DNA from: Amphiura filiformis
Lineage: Eukaryota > Echinodermata > Ophiuroidea > Amphilepidida > Amphiuridae
Length of the DNA: 64,000 nt
Reading direction: 5' to 3'
Assembly (NCBI RefSeq): GCF_039555335.1
Contig: NC_092642.1
Coordinates: 61,483,776 to 61,547,775, forward strand
The translations under genes and the position numbers were made by a program. How positions within the stretch are numbered: the stretch's first letter is position 1; each line of letters starts with the position of its first letter. The notes under the pieces were generated by a model. It searched no databases and was not told where the DNA came from. It saw nothing but the letters and a program-made list of their open reading frames with translations. Shown here piece by piece: positions 1 to 11,467 of the stretch.

Positions 1-2459
1 TCCCCCCCGGCTTTCCAAAAATTGCTTGCCCCACCACTTTCGACTAGCCAAACAATTCTTATATCGAAATAATGATACATTAAGGTGCATGCAGAAAGGA
101 AAATATTTACTTATTGTCAAGTCAACAATCTGTTTTTCCATTTAAAATGTTCCAAAATACGGGCATATTTTAAAGATGTCGAATTTGTTCTTCAGTAGTG
201 CTTCATCAGTACCTGAGCATAGGAGTGAATTTGCATATAATACCCATTGTTTAGATTGAAAACTCTATGTGGAAATGATTTCAATCTATATCCTCATCCA
301 ACTATATATAAATATAATGTTTTTACTCGAATGTCACTAATTAGTAAAGAAAGTGAAGAGCGATATTTATTTTCAATTTGACAGTTCTCAAGAAGAAACA
401 CATCCTTGTGAAAGATAAGATGCTGGGAAATAGTATTAAAGAGACAACTTTGGAGACAACTGTTTTGAAAACAAACTTTTAAAATAATATAAGTCAGTTA
501 CCTATCACCTGCTTCTTATACAGGGTGTCCCAAAAGTCTCGATACCTTTTTAAACCTTTGTATCTTTAGAAAGAAATGGTATACAGAAAATTTGAAAACA
601 TATTTGGAAAGAAAACACTTGGGCAATTTTTTTGGTACCAAACTTGTCCCCTTTTGTGCCTCCTAGTTAAAAATAATGTTAGATGAATGTACAGGTACAT
701 AACGCGTAGTACCATACAGCAGTTATTCTTTTTTTCTGAACATTCACAGATCTTCTTGGGCTTGCTAAGCAGGTCTTACTTTATCATGCACTGATCCTGT
801 CTTCTAGAATTTGTTGACAATGTTTTTTATGCAGCATTTGGATGGTGCTTGAGCATGTCCAGTGAGTTGACAATATTATTTGAACTTCTTTTGAGTAAGT
901 TTAACCGATTTCGTTTTGGCATAAAACCAAAGAATATGAATTCATTGTTGTATATTGTAAGTCATGTTGAAACAACGCCATTTATTATTTATTCATGCAT
1001 ACACAATGTCATCACTGCAAAAACAAACCGCTTAAATGCGCTTGAATGGAATGCCGGGGGGAGAACAATGATTTCAACAGGACGGTGCGACTCCACATAC
1101 AGCGAAAGTGACTCTCGAGTGGCTTGAAAAACTTTTCCATGAGAAGATCATATCCCTCAAAACTGATCAACCTTGGCCACCTCTAGATTCTCTAGATTTA
1201 AGTCCACCTGATTTTTTTTCTGGTACCAAATCCCCCCCGGCTTTCCAAAAATTGCTTGCCCCACCACTTTCGACTAGCCAAACAATTCTTATATCGAAAT
1301 AATGATACATTAAGGTGCATGCAGAAAGGAAAATATTTACTTATTGTCAAGTCAACAATCTGTTTTTCCATTTAAAATGTTCCAAAATACGGGCATATTT
1401 TAAAGATGTCGAATTTGTTCTTCAGTAGTGCTTCATCAGTACCTGAGCATAGGAGTGAATTTGCATATAATACCCATTGTTTAGATTGAAAACTCTATGT
1501 GGAAATGATTTCAATCTATATCCTCATCCAACTATATATAAATATAATGTTTTTACTCGAATGTCACTAATTAGTAAAGAAAGTGAAGAGCGATATTTAT
1601 TTTCAATTTGACAGTTCTCAAGAAGAAACACATCCTTGTGAAAGATAAGATGCTGGGAAATAGTATTAAAGAGACAACTTTGGAGACAACTGTTTTGAAA
1701 ACAAACTTTTAAAATAATATAAGTCAGTTACCTATCACCTGCTTCTTATACAGGGTGTCCCAAAATTCTCTATACCTTTTTAAACCTTTGTATCTTTAGA
1801 AAGAAATGGTACACAGAAACTTTGAACACATATTTGGAAAGAAAACACTTGGGCAATTTTTTGGTACCAAACTTGTCCCCTTTTGTGCCTCCTAGTTAAA
1901 AATAATGTTAGATGAATGTACAGGTACATAACGCGTAGTACCATACAGCAGTTATTCTTTTTTTCTGAACATTCACAGATCTTCTTGGGCTTGCTAAGCA
2001 GGTCTTACTTTATCATGCACTGATCCTGTCTTCTAGAATTTGTTGACAATGTTTTTTATGCAGCATTTGGATGGTGCTTGAGCATGTCCAGTGAGTTGAC
2101 AATATTATTTGAACTTCTTTTGAGTAAGTTTAACCGATTTCGTTTTGGCATAAAACCAAAGAATATGAATTCATTGTTGTATATTGTAAGTCATGTTGAA
2201 ACAACGCCATTTATTATTTATTCATGCATACACAATGTCATCACTGCAAAAACAAACCGCTTAAATGCGCTTGAATGGAATGCCGGGGGGAGAACAATGA
2301 TTTCAACAGGACGGTGCGACTCCACATACAGCGAAAGTGACTCTCGAGTGGCTTGAAAAACTTTTCCATGAGAAGATCATATCCCTCAAAACTGATCAAC
2401 CTTGGCCACCTCTAGATTCTCTAGATTTAAGTCCACCTGATTTTTTTTCTGTGGGGTTA
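1..2459. repeat. 1.23-kb direct tandem duplication
   Basis: Bases from 1 to about 1229 are repeated almost exactly from about 1230 to 2459, starting each time with TCCCCCCCGGCTTTCC. Only a few differences are visible, clustered in the first 130 bases of the transposon end (for example AAGTCTCGATACC against AATTCTCTATACC, and one base less in a T run). The join near 1222-1231 runs from transposase-like sequence straight into the flank. The left edge of the first unit may lie outside the window. It could be a real recent duplication or an assembly artefact. Confidence 0.93.
521..1222 (+). mobile_element. Left part of the duplicated mariner-type element
   Basis: Left terminal repeat CAGGGTGTCCCAAAAGTCTC after TA, followed by the same transposase-like sequence as in the copy to the right, cut off in the middle of the DLSPPDFF motif by the duplication junction. 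It has no right terminal repeat of its own. Confidence 0.82.
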
Positions 2460-3202
2460 TCTCAAAGACCGAGTGTATAGCACAGAACCTCGCAGCATAC
2501 ATGACTTGAAGGAAACATAAAGAGTGAGATAAGAAAAATTGACAGAAACACTTGCAGAAGCGTCATTGCAGAACTTCACCGTCAGAGTATGCGAGTGTGC
2601 AAATTTAAATGGTGGACATCTGTAGTATATTCTGAAAGGCTAAACTACTTGAGGCAAAACATAAAAAACCCATACTACGGAAGAACAAAGTAAAATAATG
2701 TGAAGTTGTTGTGAATATTGTTTCAATTTGACAGTGTTCCTGGTTATTTATTGCTTTGCCATTAACCATTTTGCATATGCGCGACGCTGGTTCGTGCATA
2801 ATGTCTTCTGACTGAGTATGAAAAAGGGAGTTTCAATGTGACAATTCAGTAATGATCGGGGTATCAACTCAATCAAAACATTATAAAATCCTTGAGATGA
2901 GGAAAATTACTTTACCAAGTTACTTTGTTAGATTGTGAGCAATTACAGAAGAGGGTGTTTTTTTGACAATTCGTTTGCATTTAATTAAGTGTTTTTGTTT
3001 ATCCGCTTGAAAGAACAGTTTTTCAATATGATAAACATTCGCTCGTATCTTCGTATTAAAACATGCAAATATTAGCAAATTTGATACCAAAAAAATTGCC
3101 CAAGTGTCTTCTTTCCAAATATGTTTTCAAATTTTCTGTATACTATTTATTTTTTAAAGATACAGTGGTTTAAAAAGGTATCGAGACTTTTGGGACACCC
3201 TG
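1751..3202 (+). mobile_element. Mariner/Tc1-type DNA transposon, decayed
   Basis: The element starts CAGGGTGTCCCAAAATTCTC and ends with the inverted form GACTTTTGGGACACCCTG, and both ends are flanked by TA, the target duplication of the IS630/Tc1/mariner superfamily. The inside, at about 2304-2520, encodes a transposase-like stretch with QQDGATPHTA, then DLSPPDFF, then (after a one-base shift in a T run near 2443-2451) LWGYLKDRVY and a TAA stop near 2517. These motifs are those of the C-terminal half of the DDE/D catalytic domain. No intact helix-turn-helix region was recognised. A 5'-truncated duplicate of the same element occupies 521 to about 1222. It is not able to make a transposase as it stands. 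Confidence 0.82.
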
Positions 3203-3204
3203 TA

Positions 3205-3949
3205 CTTGTTTAATACTTGCTTTAATATCAAGTTCCATTCCCAAAACTTGCTGTATATTAATATGCAATTTTGTCACCAGGTTCGCCGATAAGTATACGG
3301 TGACCGCTTATAGGTTCGAATTGACAAACATATCAATTTGTAAGCGCTCTTTTTTAAAAGTCATAGTTCATTGAATTTACAACCGTATGACAAAACAGGC
3401 GAAAATAGTTTTTGCAAGATTTGCAATTTAGAGAGAATTGACCATTGCTCATTCTAGTGACTCTAGTATATGGACAATATAAGTGTGCTTTTTCATTTAT
3501 TGACATAAAATTTGAAAAATATTGTAAGGAACACTTGAGGTTTTGACTTTTAAAACCTACATTTTGGTCAAAAATGTGCTTGGATAGGTAGTTTTTCCAC
3601 ATTCGCCTTGCTATAACATTGAATTGTTGTACTAGTGACTAAAAGTGTTTTTAGGGGGAAGTGTTAGCTTTCGTTTGATATAAAAAAATCTGATTGGATG
3701 AAGGGAACACTTGAGGTTTCGACAAAACCAATCAAAGAGGCCCATTTTTAGCTAGAAGCTTCACAGCTCCTACATTGCTATGCACTCAACCGTGTAGTGA
3801 ATCAAAGACTGTGGTGGAGACATTCGCTGCTTGCTGTTCTCTGCTTGGAAGCTCTTGGGACGAAAATATGTGCCCAGGTATATCGAGGTGGAAACTGTGC
3901 GCATGATAGTTTATAAGAGAATCGTTTTTGTATAGAAACCTTTCCATAT
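3205..3949. other. 3' flank of gene A, left edge of the A/B duplication block
   Basis: No gene is seen. From about 3410 (TTGCAAGATTTGCAATTT) the sequence is nearly the same as from about 12745, which marks the left edge of the block shared by genes A and B. Within each block the phrase AACACTTGAGGTTT occurs twice about 180 bases apart, which looks like a small internal repeat. Confidence 0.6.
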
Positions 3950-5246
3950 GCTTAGGCCCATATCATGAACTGATATCCTCGCTAAAATTGCTGAGGGCTT
4001 CATCTCAAAATTGATTCTTGAGGATATTTCTGTCAATATTGACATTAACCAGTTTGGTAACATCAGTGGCATCTCTACTTCTCATTAACTGATTTATCTT
4101 ATTCATACTATGTTCCTTGGTTCTGATTCACCTCAAAATATAGGCACTGTGGTCCTCACTGACTTCTCAAAGGTCTTTGACCTTGTTAATCATAATATTG
4201 CGATCGACAAGTTGTTGGCCTTGGGTGTCGGGGAGGATGGGGCTATAGTGCCTTAGGTCATCAATTTTCTCAGTGACCGTCGTCAATGTGTCAGATATAA
4301 TAAAACATTGTCCGATTATGCTCAGCTTCATGCAGGTGTTCCTCATGGCACCAAAATTGGTCCTATCACCTTCCAGGGAGTCATCAATGATGCGGCTCAG
4401 GGCTGCTGATCTCATTACTAGAAATGTGTTGATGATCTTACCTTTGCGGAGAAACGCAACTATAATGAGGGCAGCCGTCTAAAGGTTGTCCTGGATTGGT
4501 TCTTCAGAAACCAACTTAAATTAAATCCTGGTAAATGCCAAGCTATCCACATCTGTTATATGAGAAATTCACCTCCACGCACTGTCCATAATATTGGTAA
4601 CACTTCTCTGAAGTACTTGGTATTTACATCCAGGTTGATCTCAAATGAGATACTCAAGTTAATCATATTTGCCAAAATGCCAATAAAAGATTTTTTATTC
4701 TTAGTAAGTTAAAACGTTTAGGTTACAACACCGTTTAATTGATCACCATTTATTCTTGTTATGTTCACCCTCTCCTGGAATATGCCGATGTTATGGCATT
4801 CTTCTACAAACATGCTCTCAGTACTTGCATCTTGGAACCCCTTTCCACTGGGAGGGAAAGTCCTTGCCTTACATTTGCTCAGTCGCTTCCTTCTTGTGAA
4901 TCATGTGTGTCCATGGTAGGAGTCTCAGGAATGATGATGAATTTACGAGGCTGACAATGCCCACAGAAAGATTCGCCAACCGGCCCGGTACCCTACTATA
5001 TCCATCTTCTCAATAAGTAGGTTGACTCACCTCTGCTTTAGTCCAGTTTCTTCTCAGACACCTACAAAAGTTCTTTTTTTTGTTTTTTTGTTTTTTACTC
5101 ACATTTTGACAGTTCTCATCTTGGTCTGTTTTTGCATAATATTGTATTTATGTATATTTATATTGTATTTTTGTATTATCATGATTATGGTACACAAATC
5201 AGCCTTTGGCTGCGATGTATTTGCTAATAAAACCTAAACCTAAACC
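3950..5246 (+). mobile_element. LINE (non-LTR retrotransposon), 5'-truncated copy 1
   Basis: Broken reading frames on the plus strand resemble the reverse transcriptase of CR1/L2-like LINEs: VLTDFSKVFDLVNHNIAIDK at about 4150-4210, a C-VDD-LTF catalytic box near 4421-4445, and LLEYADV near 4770. Several stops and shifts break it. It ends TTTGCTAATAAAACCTAAACC with a short CCTAAA repeat tail, as expected for LINE 3' ends. It lies just beyond the 3' end of RDH gene A and has an orthologous partner beyond gene B, so the insertion is older than the A/B duplication. The exact family is not certain. Confidence 0.8.
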
Positions 5247-5332
5247 AGAAGAATAGAGAATATGTTGGTGTGAAATCACTGATAATAAAGAACAGAGAGC
5301 GTAGCCTGCAGTCGAACGAGTTGCTCTAAATG

Positions 5333-5392
5333 TTATTCTTCAAGACCAATCGCTTGACAGCTGACTTCCCATAATTTCTTTGCCAGTCCCGC
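5333..5392 (-). pseudogene. Detached 3' end of gene A exon 4
   Basis: This piece encodes [19 protein letters not shown] and the TAA stop (5333-5335), the normal C-terminus of the array proteins. It is cut off from the rest of exon 4 by the 844-base insertion at 5393-6236. The insertion brings an in-frame stop just upstream, so this piece is not expected to be translated. Confidence 0.88.
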
Positions 5393-6236
5393 TGCTGCGT
5401 GCAAAACCACATACCTTTGCAAAATATGAAATTTTGCATATGCAAAATTACATACTTTCCAAAAGTATGTAGTTTTGCATATGCAAACTACCTACTTCGG
5501 CAAAATATGTAGTTTTGCATATGCAAAATATCATACTTTACGGTCACTATGAAAAAATACAAGTTTTGCTGGGAAACCCCGTGCAGTTCGTGTTTGTGAA
5601 TAAGGGCGCATGTCACAATGATTGGTAACTTATATTTTAAAAGGCAACATATAGCGGACTGTGTATGTAACAAATGAATTAGCAATATCTGTATCTGTCT
5701 CCACAATCCTAGTATTAGGCTACATATAAATTATTCTTTGAAAGTAGAGAATATTAGAACAGTGACCGTAGGGATGGATCCATTCTGCCCCTCATCAAGC
5801 GGCCGATACCGAACAAGACATAGGGCCTACACGGCCTTGACCTGCGGTTGTTTAAATTCTGAGGTCAGGTAGAAGATAAATAACTGACTGTGACCTTCAG
5901 CTTCTCCGTGTTTGGTCAGACCTACCGTATAGGCGTAGGCTGCATGGGGTGTATCCTGCATAAATTAGTGTTCTTGTTCAAACCTGAGACTAGTATACCT
6001 CATGTTCAAACACATGTTTCACACTTACGTGTACGCTGCATGACTGTATGTTTCTGTTTTCAGGGATGATTATCCCAAAGTATTCTACTTTGATTATCCT
6101 AATGTCTAATAAATGATGAGGGACATTAATTTGGTGGTATGCACCCTTACAACACACATCGTGCGGTGTTTCTTTATGCAAAATAAAAGTTATGCAAAAC
6201 ATCATACTTTGTTAGTATGTAGATATGAATGCTATA
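5393..6236. mobile_element. 844-base insertion in coding exon 4 of gene A
   Basis: Genes B, C and D have uninterrupted GTCCCGCATCACGAG here; in A the segment is split, with CCGC at both sides (5389-5392 and 6237-6240) consistent with a 4-base target duplication. The insertion holds about five copies of a palindromic motif around TTTTGCATATGCAAAA in its left 160 bases, and a related ATGCAAAACATCATAC near its right end. No coding region or long terminal inverted repeat was seen, so the class is unknown. Confidence 0.8.
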
Positions 6237-9200
6237 CCGCATCACGAGCAACTTTCGTCTCTTGAGTCAAGCAACAGTTATCGAAATATCCCCCTGATAA
6301 CTCGGTAAGAGATTCCTCGAGAGCACAGTAAATAGTTGTCTGAGCCCCGGCCTCTTCATCGATTCCAATAAATAACAAACCAAATCTGCAAACAGAACAT
6401 GAACATGGTTTATGTTTTCTTTCTATTCTCAGTTACAATTAATTGAGTGTGGAACTAGGCCTCATGATCTTTGTTTTTTCATTAATCACCGTATTAACAA
6501 GAGCACAAAAACAAACAAACAAAACCCCCAAAAACAACCCCCCTCATAAAAAACAAAACAAAAACAAAACACAAAAAAAACAAAAAAGGTGTAGAATTGC
6601 AGATTCATACGTAGTATTAATAAAATGAAAGTATTTTAAATTACACTTCAACACTACTTGTTTATTTTCGCCTACCGGGAGCGCTTTTGAGGAACTTCCT
6701 CGTCATTAGCCGATGTTGTTAGCTCTGATTTATTTCTTGGAAACGGCTAGAGAGCAACCTATTATCAATTGACATCACACTTGATGACGTCACCGAAGTC
6801 GGAAAGGTTCTGCCCCTAGTGCCGCTGGGTTTGTTCCAATTCTTAACAAAAAGAAACAAAAGACTTTCCCAGGAGGGTCCTGGAAGCCATCCAGATCAAG
6901 AAGCATGAACCTTCACCGAACCGAGACACAGAATTGGAACTAGATCCTGTTTGGGACAACCTGATCAAACCCAACGGCACCAGGGGTAGGACTTTTTCGA
7001 CTTCGGTGACGTTATCAAGAGTGATGTCACCTGATCAGGTTGGTCTCTAGCCGCTTCCAAGAAATACATTAGAGCTAACAACATCGGCTGATGACGAAGA
7101 AGTTCCTGGTAAGCGAAAATACACAAGTAGTGTTGAAGTTTAATTTAAATTACTTTAAGGGGTTACTACACCCCTGACCAATTTTGTGCATATTTTTGCA
7201 TTTTTCTCAAAATGATAGCACATTGGTGACAAGTAAGATATGTATATTATAGGGGCAAGGACTGCAACTACTGCACTGAAAATTCAGCAACTCAAGGCAA
7301 GTAGTTATTGATTTATTGATCCAATATTGGTTTTCCCTCATTTTTGACTGTAACTCCACAACTGTAGTATGTGTTGAAATAAAATTTCCAGTGCAGTAAT
7401 TGTAGTCCTTGCCCCTATAATATACATATCTTACTTGTCACCAATGCACTATAATTTTTGAGAAAAATGCAAAAATAGGCACAAAAATGGGCAGGGGAGT
7501 AGTACCCCCTTAAAAACAACACCAATTGTTACAACAGGGTACTGCTGGTTAGCTTTGCCCAAGGTTCAAACACCAACAGTCTATCAATTTTTGGGTGAAA
7601 TGTAACCAAATTTGATTAAAATTTGCCAAACATTTTGTTAAAGGAGTATTCCATGATCCTAGCATCCTCTTTTTTGACATTTTTCAGCAAAAAAAAAAAA
7701 AAAAAGCTTATTCCTAAAATTTCAGTTGATTCTTCATCCAGACAATGTACCAGACCAGGACGTAATTCAAATTTCAAGATATTTTTGCTAAAGGAATTAC
7801 CTAATCAGCAAGAAATATTTTGTACATAAACATTATGTAGCCAGATGTTTCCAGTAGTATAAAAGTGGGCGGGGGACGATGCTGTGGATCACGAAATGCC
7901 CTTTTAAGTGAAAGCAAATGTTGGTTTGAATATTTGCCCAAATATTTCCAGTGTACACAGAGTTTTATACTCACTTATACATTAGCATAAGAAGAAAAAC
8001 ACCAATATTTGATGGTCCTGTAAATTCAAAAGTTCTGTTAACCATATTGCTATTGACAGCTCCTGGATGCAATGTGAAAGCAGATACTCTGGTTCCTTCA
8101 AGCCTCCGAGCCAGCTCTTTGGTGAACAAAATATTGGCGACTTTACTCCTTTCGTATTCACGTAATCCGGGATATATTCTTCCCTGACTGTCTTTCTTAA
8201 CAAATTGCATTTCCGAATATTTAATTGTTGTATGGGCGATGGAAGAGACATTTATGATTCTGCTTGGGGAAGATTTCTTGAGAAGATCCAGTAGTAGTAG
8301 GGTTAGAAGGAAAGGTCCAAAATGATTGGTGGCGAAGACCATGTTGTAGCCTTCTGCTGTACGATAACCCTTTGGTGCATGAAGAATACCTGTATTAAAA
8401 TAAATATATTTGCATGCATGTAGCCGGCTTTTGGCAAGAAAAGTATAGGGTCAAATGTCAAACTTTCGTAAATTGTGTTAAAAACCACACCAATGTATCC
8501 TCTAGTCATAAGGATTCAGAAAAGGTAATGCATCGAAATAGGTCAAGGTCAAAGGTCACAATGATTCTGGACCCATTTTGCTGTGTTAACTTTTTTGAAG
8601 TGTTAGGCCAATATCAAAACAAACTTTGTGACGAGCCAATAGCTTTAGTAACACTTTAATCATGTTAATGGAAAACTCTTATTTGGCGGCCATTTGAACG
8701 GCATCTTAAATTATAGGCTACTTGATCTGATTTCCCTACCCAAACTTTTTGTGCATGTTTTCACACATCTAACATGAAAATGCAAAGTAAATTTCTGGAA
8801 GAATCATGTTCCCGCCCCCCCCTTAGAACTTGTACTATTTTGAACTGAACCATTTAGTTAAGATCATCGCACGAGACCGAGTTAACCAGGAGAATGGAAC
8901 TGTACAGGTTTAAATATAGGGAGGTCACAGTTCGAGAAGAGATGATATACCACCACGGCCATTTGCGAAAGCAAAAAGCTACCCCGTGTACCATAGTCTA
9001 GCTATTCAGGAAGATTATTAATTATGCCTCGTCTGTTGCTTGTTATCACCGATTTACTATAGAATAGTTCTAATACCATGTTTACTTTTTAAATATTTTA
9101 TCATGTTGACACCCAGCAAACACAAAAATGTTATTAAAACGTTTATTCAAAACGTTTTAATAAAATGTTATATAAAGATTATGAATACGGTTTTGAAACG

Positions 9201-10484
9201 CTACTGTAAAATATGTTGGTCAAACATTTTTGCAAATGTTTATTAACAAAGGCAAGGGACTGGTAAATCGATATGCTTGAGCGAACTGCATACAACCACT
9301 AAACAATAACCTTATTGTGATGTGGCGGGAGTATTAAAATACTGCCAGGCAAAAAGCATACTGCCAGGCAAAAACTAATATTGTGATGATCAGTGATGAT
9401 GCGTGCGCATACTGCCAGGCAATGACGTCACAAGTCAATCCATCTATAGATAACATCGTACGTATTGCACGTTTTATCGCATATTGTCCAATCATTATAC
9501 TTCCGATAACGTAAATACATAAAATGATTAACTGCAGGTCCAAACTTTTTCACCACCTACCTGCATTGTTAATCAAATAATCCAATCTTGGCTCTTCTTT
9601 TAAGAATTCTTCAGCAAATCTCCTCACTGATCCTTGGTCAGACAAATCCAGATGTCTGTAGACTACATGGGAACTTCCAGATCGTCTTTGAATCTCTTTC
9701 ACAGCTTCCTCTGCTTTCACAGGATTACGACAAGCTATGATGACTCGTGCACCACGGCGAGCCAGGTCAATGGCAGTCTCTTTCCCTATTCCAGAGTTGC
9801 CGCCTGAAATGAGACAATAATCAAATTCTAATTTTTTAAAATTGTCCTTGCAGCTGCAGAGACTAAGTGCACAATTGGATTCGACAGATCTAGTGGATAT
9901 CACATTGTTGTTCTTCTCCTTATAAGTGCCTACCTCATATGTATGAGTATTATCGCACTGCGTACAGACAAGCTGTACTTATTTTTTTACTCTGGAACCT
10001 AGAGTAGATGAGTGTATTTTTGAAGTACAGTCAACAGTACCGGGATGATCCCCCTGTTCTTTTCGAATAGCCTGTGATGTTCTTTAACGTACACACTACA
10101 TTAATGTGAGAAAATATGCATGTACACGGGACCGACAGCTTAAAGTGCCCTCCGAAGCACTAAGCAAGTAGAGTGAAGTGCCTTGCTCAAGGACACAAAG
10201 AGCCAGCCGAGCGCAGGCGGACCTGGGATTCGAACCCTTGACCCTTGGATTCACAGTCCAACGCCTTAACCGCTAGGCCACGCTCCCCTCTATGTTATTG
10301 GTCAGTCTATTATAAATAATTATATAAACTTACCCGTTATAATGGCCGCTTTCCCATGCAACTTCACCAGAATGTGCTTACAATTTCTGCGGTAGAAACC
10401 ACCATTTATGAAGTAGTCTCCCGCAAATTTGGCAATCACAAGGAAGCTAATTACACTTACGACAAGTGTTATAAAAATCCCCAT
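6232..10484 (-). CDS. Retinol-dehydrogenase-like SDR, copy A (C-terminus truncated)
   Basis: Coding exons, transcript order: 10334-10484, 9561-9803, 7975-8389, 6232-6385, all with GT/AG borders. Exon 1 encodes a hydrophobic N-terminal anchor (starting MGIFITLVVSVISF) and ends in the cofactor loop; exon 2 completes TGGNSGIG and ends at NNAG; exon 3 has NVSS and the YERSK active-site tyrosine/lysine; exon 4 has the [13 protein letters not shown] segment typical of RDH11-14 proteins. Family role: NADP(H)-dependent interconversion of retinol/retinal or lipid aldehydes at the ER membrane. Exon 4 is split by an insertion, so the frame ends RDAV-stop at 6232-6234: 320 residues instead of 337. The active-site residues remain, so activity is possible but stability is doubtful. 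Confidence 0.85.
6490..6590. repeat. A/C-rich low-complexity tract in intron 3 of gene A
   Basis: Runs of AAACAAAACAAA and CAAAAA type with no coding content. The matching tract in gene B is at 15000-15115. On the transcript strand it reads as T/G-rich, close to the 3' splice site of exon 4, where it could act as an extended pyrimidine-rich stretch. Confidence 0.75.
6647..7141 (+). mobile_element. Foldback copy of a Penelope-like element 3' end (intron 3, gene A)
   Basis: Two arms of about 180 bases (about 6647-6840 and 6965-7141) are inverted copies beginning AACACTACTTG. Reading the plus strand across about 6862-6990 gives [20 protein letters not shown], which resembles the tail of GIY-YIG endonuclease domains of Penelope-like retroelements, followed further on by [16 protein letters not shown]. 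The family call is by remembered motif and is moderate. A matching, slightly shorter copy lies in gene B at 15175-15610, so it predates the A/B duplication. Confidence 0.55.
7159..7509. mobile_element. 351-base TTAA-flanked MITE in intron 3 of gene A
   Basis: The ends are GGGGTTACTACACCCC and the inverted GGGGAGTAGTACCCCC, the arms pair over well over 100 bases (both contain GGGGCAAGGACT / its complement), and TTAA flanks both sides (7155-7158, 7510-7513). Gene B lacks it at the matching place (near 15613), so it entered after the A/B split. TTAA is the target of piggyBac-type transposases. Confidence 0.85.
9913..10289 (-). mobile_element. tRNA-derived SINE in intron 1 of gene A
   Basis: On the minus strand, 10290 down to about 10195 reads like a tRNA: TGGCCTAGCGGTTAAGGC (A box), an anticodon arm TTGGA-CTGTGAA-TCCAA with GTG, and GGTTCGAATCC (B box). 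The T arm is poorly paired, so it is not a working tRNA-His gene. The tRNA part is followed by a longer body containing GTCCTTGAGCAAGGCACTTC. Gene B lacks the whole segment (its intron runs straight through at about 19245), and TGTT at both edges could be a short target duplication. Thus the SINE inserted in A after the A/B duplication. Confidence 0.8.
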
Positions 10485-10539
10485 TTTGAAGTCTGACAGT
10501 GACAGTTACGGTATCCCTTACGAAAATGGCACGCAGTTT

Positions 10540-10750
10540 TTGAACGCATGCAGCATGCAAGCAGCACGCGTGCCGCACCGCATGCAGCACGCGTGCAGTT
10601 GGTAGCGTGCGGATGCGTATATTTGGAACAAGGCACGCATGCAGGAAAGCGTGCAGATGCTTGCTGCATGCGTGCAGGTCATGAGCGTGTGCAGTTTGCA
10701 TGCAGCATGCAAATCCATGAGCGTGCACTGCATGCGTGCAGCACGTACTG
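10540..10750. repeat. GCATGC/CACGCGTGC-rich tract upstream of gene A
   Basis: About 200 bases made of irregular repeats of GCATGCAGC, GCGTGCAG and ACGCGTGC, lying 55 bases upstream of the gene A start codon. It is much richer in G+C than its surroundings and rich in alternating purine/pyrimidine. The same position in gene B (19495 onward) lacks it. All long open frames here are by-products of the repeat. Confidence 0.85.
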
Positions 10751-10914
10751 GCCATATATATGCGAGACAAAATCATGAAAAAAAAAAATCAAAAATAATG
10801 GTTAACAGTGTATACTGTCCTTACAATTAGTCTTACATAACCTGGCTATCCATTTCACAATGAACCAAAATTGCCTAGCTTAATTTTATACAAGTCACTT
10901 ATCTAACTTAACCT

Positions 10915-10985
10915 ACCTGATTTTGAACCTGGGACCTTCTGCATGGGAGTCTGATGCTTTACCATTTGAGCTATTGGGGTATACA
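10915..10985 (-). mobile_element. tRNA-like SINE fragment
   Basis: The minus strand has an A-box-like TAGCTCAAATGGTAAAGC and a B-box-like GGTTCAAAATC at the right spacing. The anticodon stem does not pair well, so this is probably a tRNA-derived fragment rather than a tRNA gene. Confidence 0.45.
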
Positions 10986-11155
10986 CATTTGATTAAGTGT
11001 TTTAAGTTAATATAAGCAATATTTTGATGACTAAACCGGCCAAAGTGCATCATTTTATGAATATTGATCAAATTTACTGTGAATATTGATAACATTCACT
11101 ATAAAAATGTTGAATTTTGTTTTGATTTTTTGCAGTGCCAATTAACTGTTGATTC

Positions 11156-11467
11156 ATGAATGGCATACCAACATCGGCCCAATGTTGCAATGCCAACTAT
11201 CGAAAAAAGAAATGGCATTCCAACATTGGGCCAATGATGCAATGCCTACTATTGAAACAGGAATGGAATTCCAACATTGGCCCAATGTTGCAATATCAAC
11301 TTTCGAAACAGGAATGACATTCCAACATCGGCCTAATGTTGCAATGCCAACTATCGAAACAGGAATGGCATTCCAACATTGGGCCAGTGTTTCAATGCCA
11401 ACTATCAAAACAGGAATGGCATTCCAACATTGGCCCAAAGTTGAAATGCCAACTATCGAAACAAGAA
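11156..11467. repeat. Minisatellite, 52-base unit, six copies
   Basis: Units start at about 11157, 11209, 11261, 11313, 11365 and 11417, each with GGCATTCCAACATTGG-CCAATGTTGCAATGCC or a close variant. The unit holds a palindromic core, CATTGGGCCAATG. Because 52 is not a multiple of three, reading frames rotate, yet both strands stay open, which produces long spurious open frames. Confidence 0.92.

Noticed and set aside
849-2356. Two identical 92-codon open frames
   Set aside because: They are in a different frame from the transposase motifs (QQDGATPHTA, DLSPPDFF) and repeat only because of the tandem duplication.
10190-10290. tRNA-His gene on the minus strand
   Set aside because: The A and B boxes and anticodon arm are present, but the T arm is poorly paired and the tRNA part continues into a SINE body absent from the paralogous intron.
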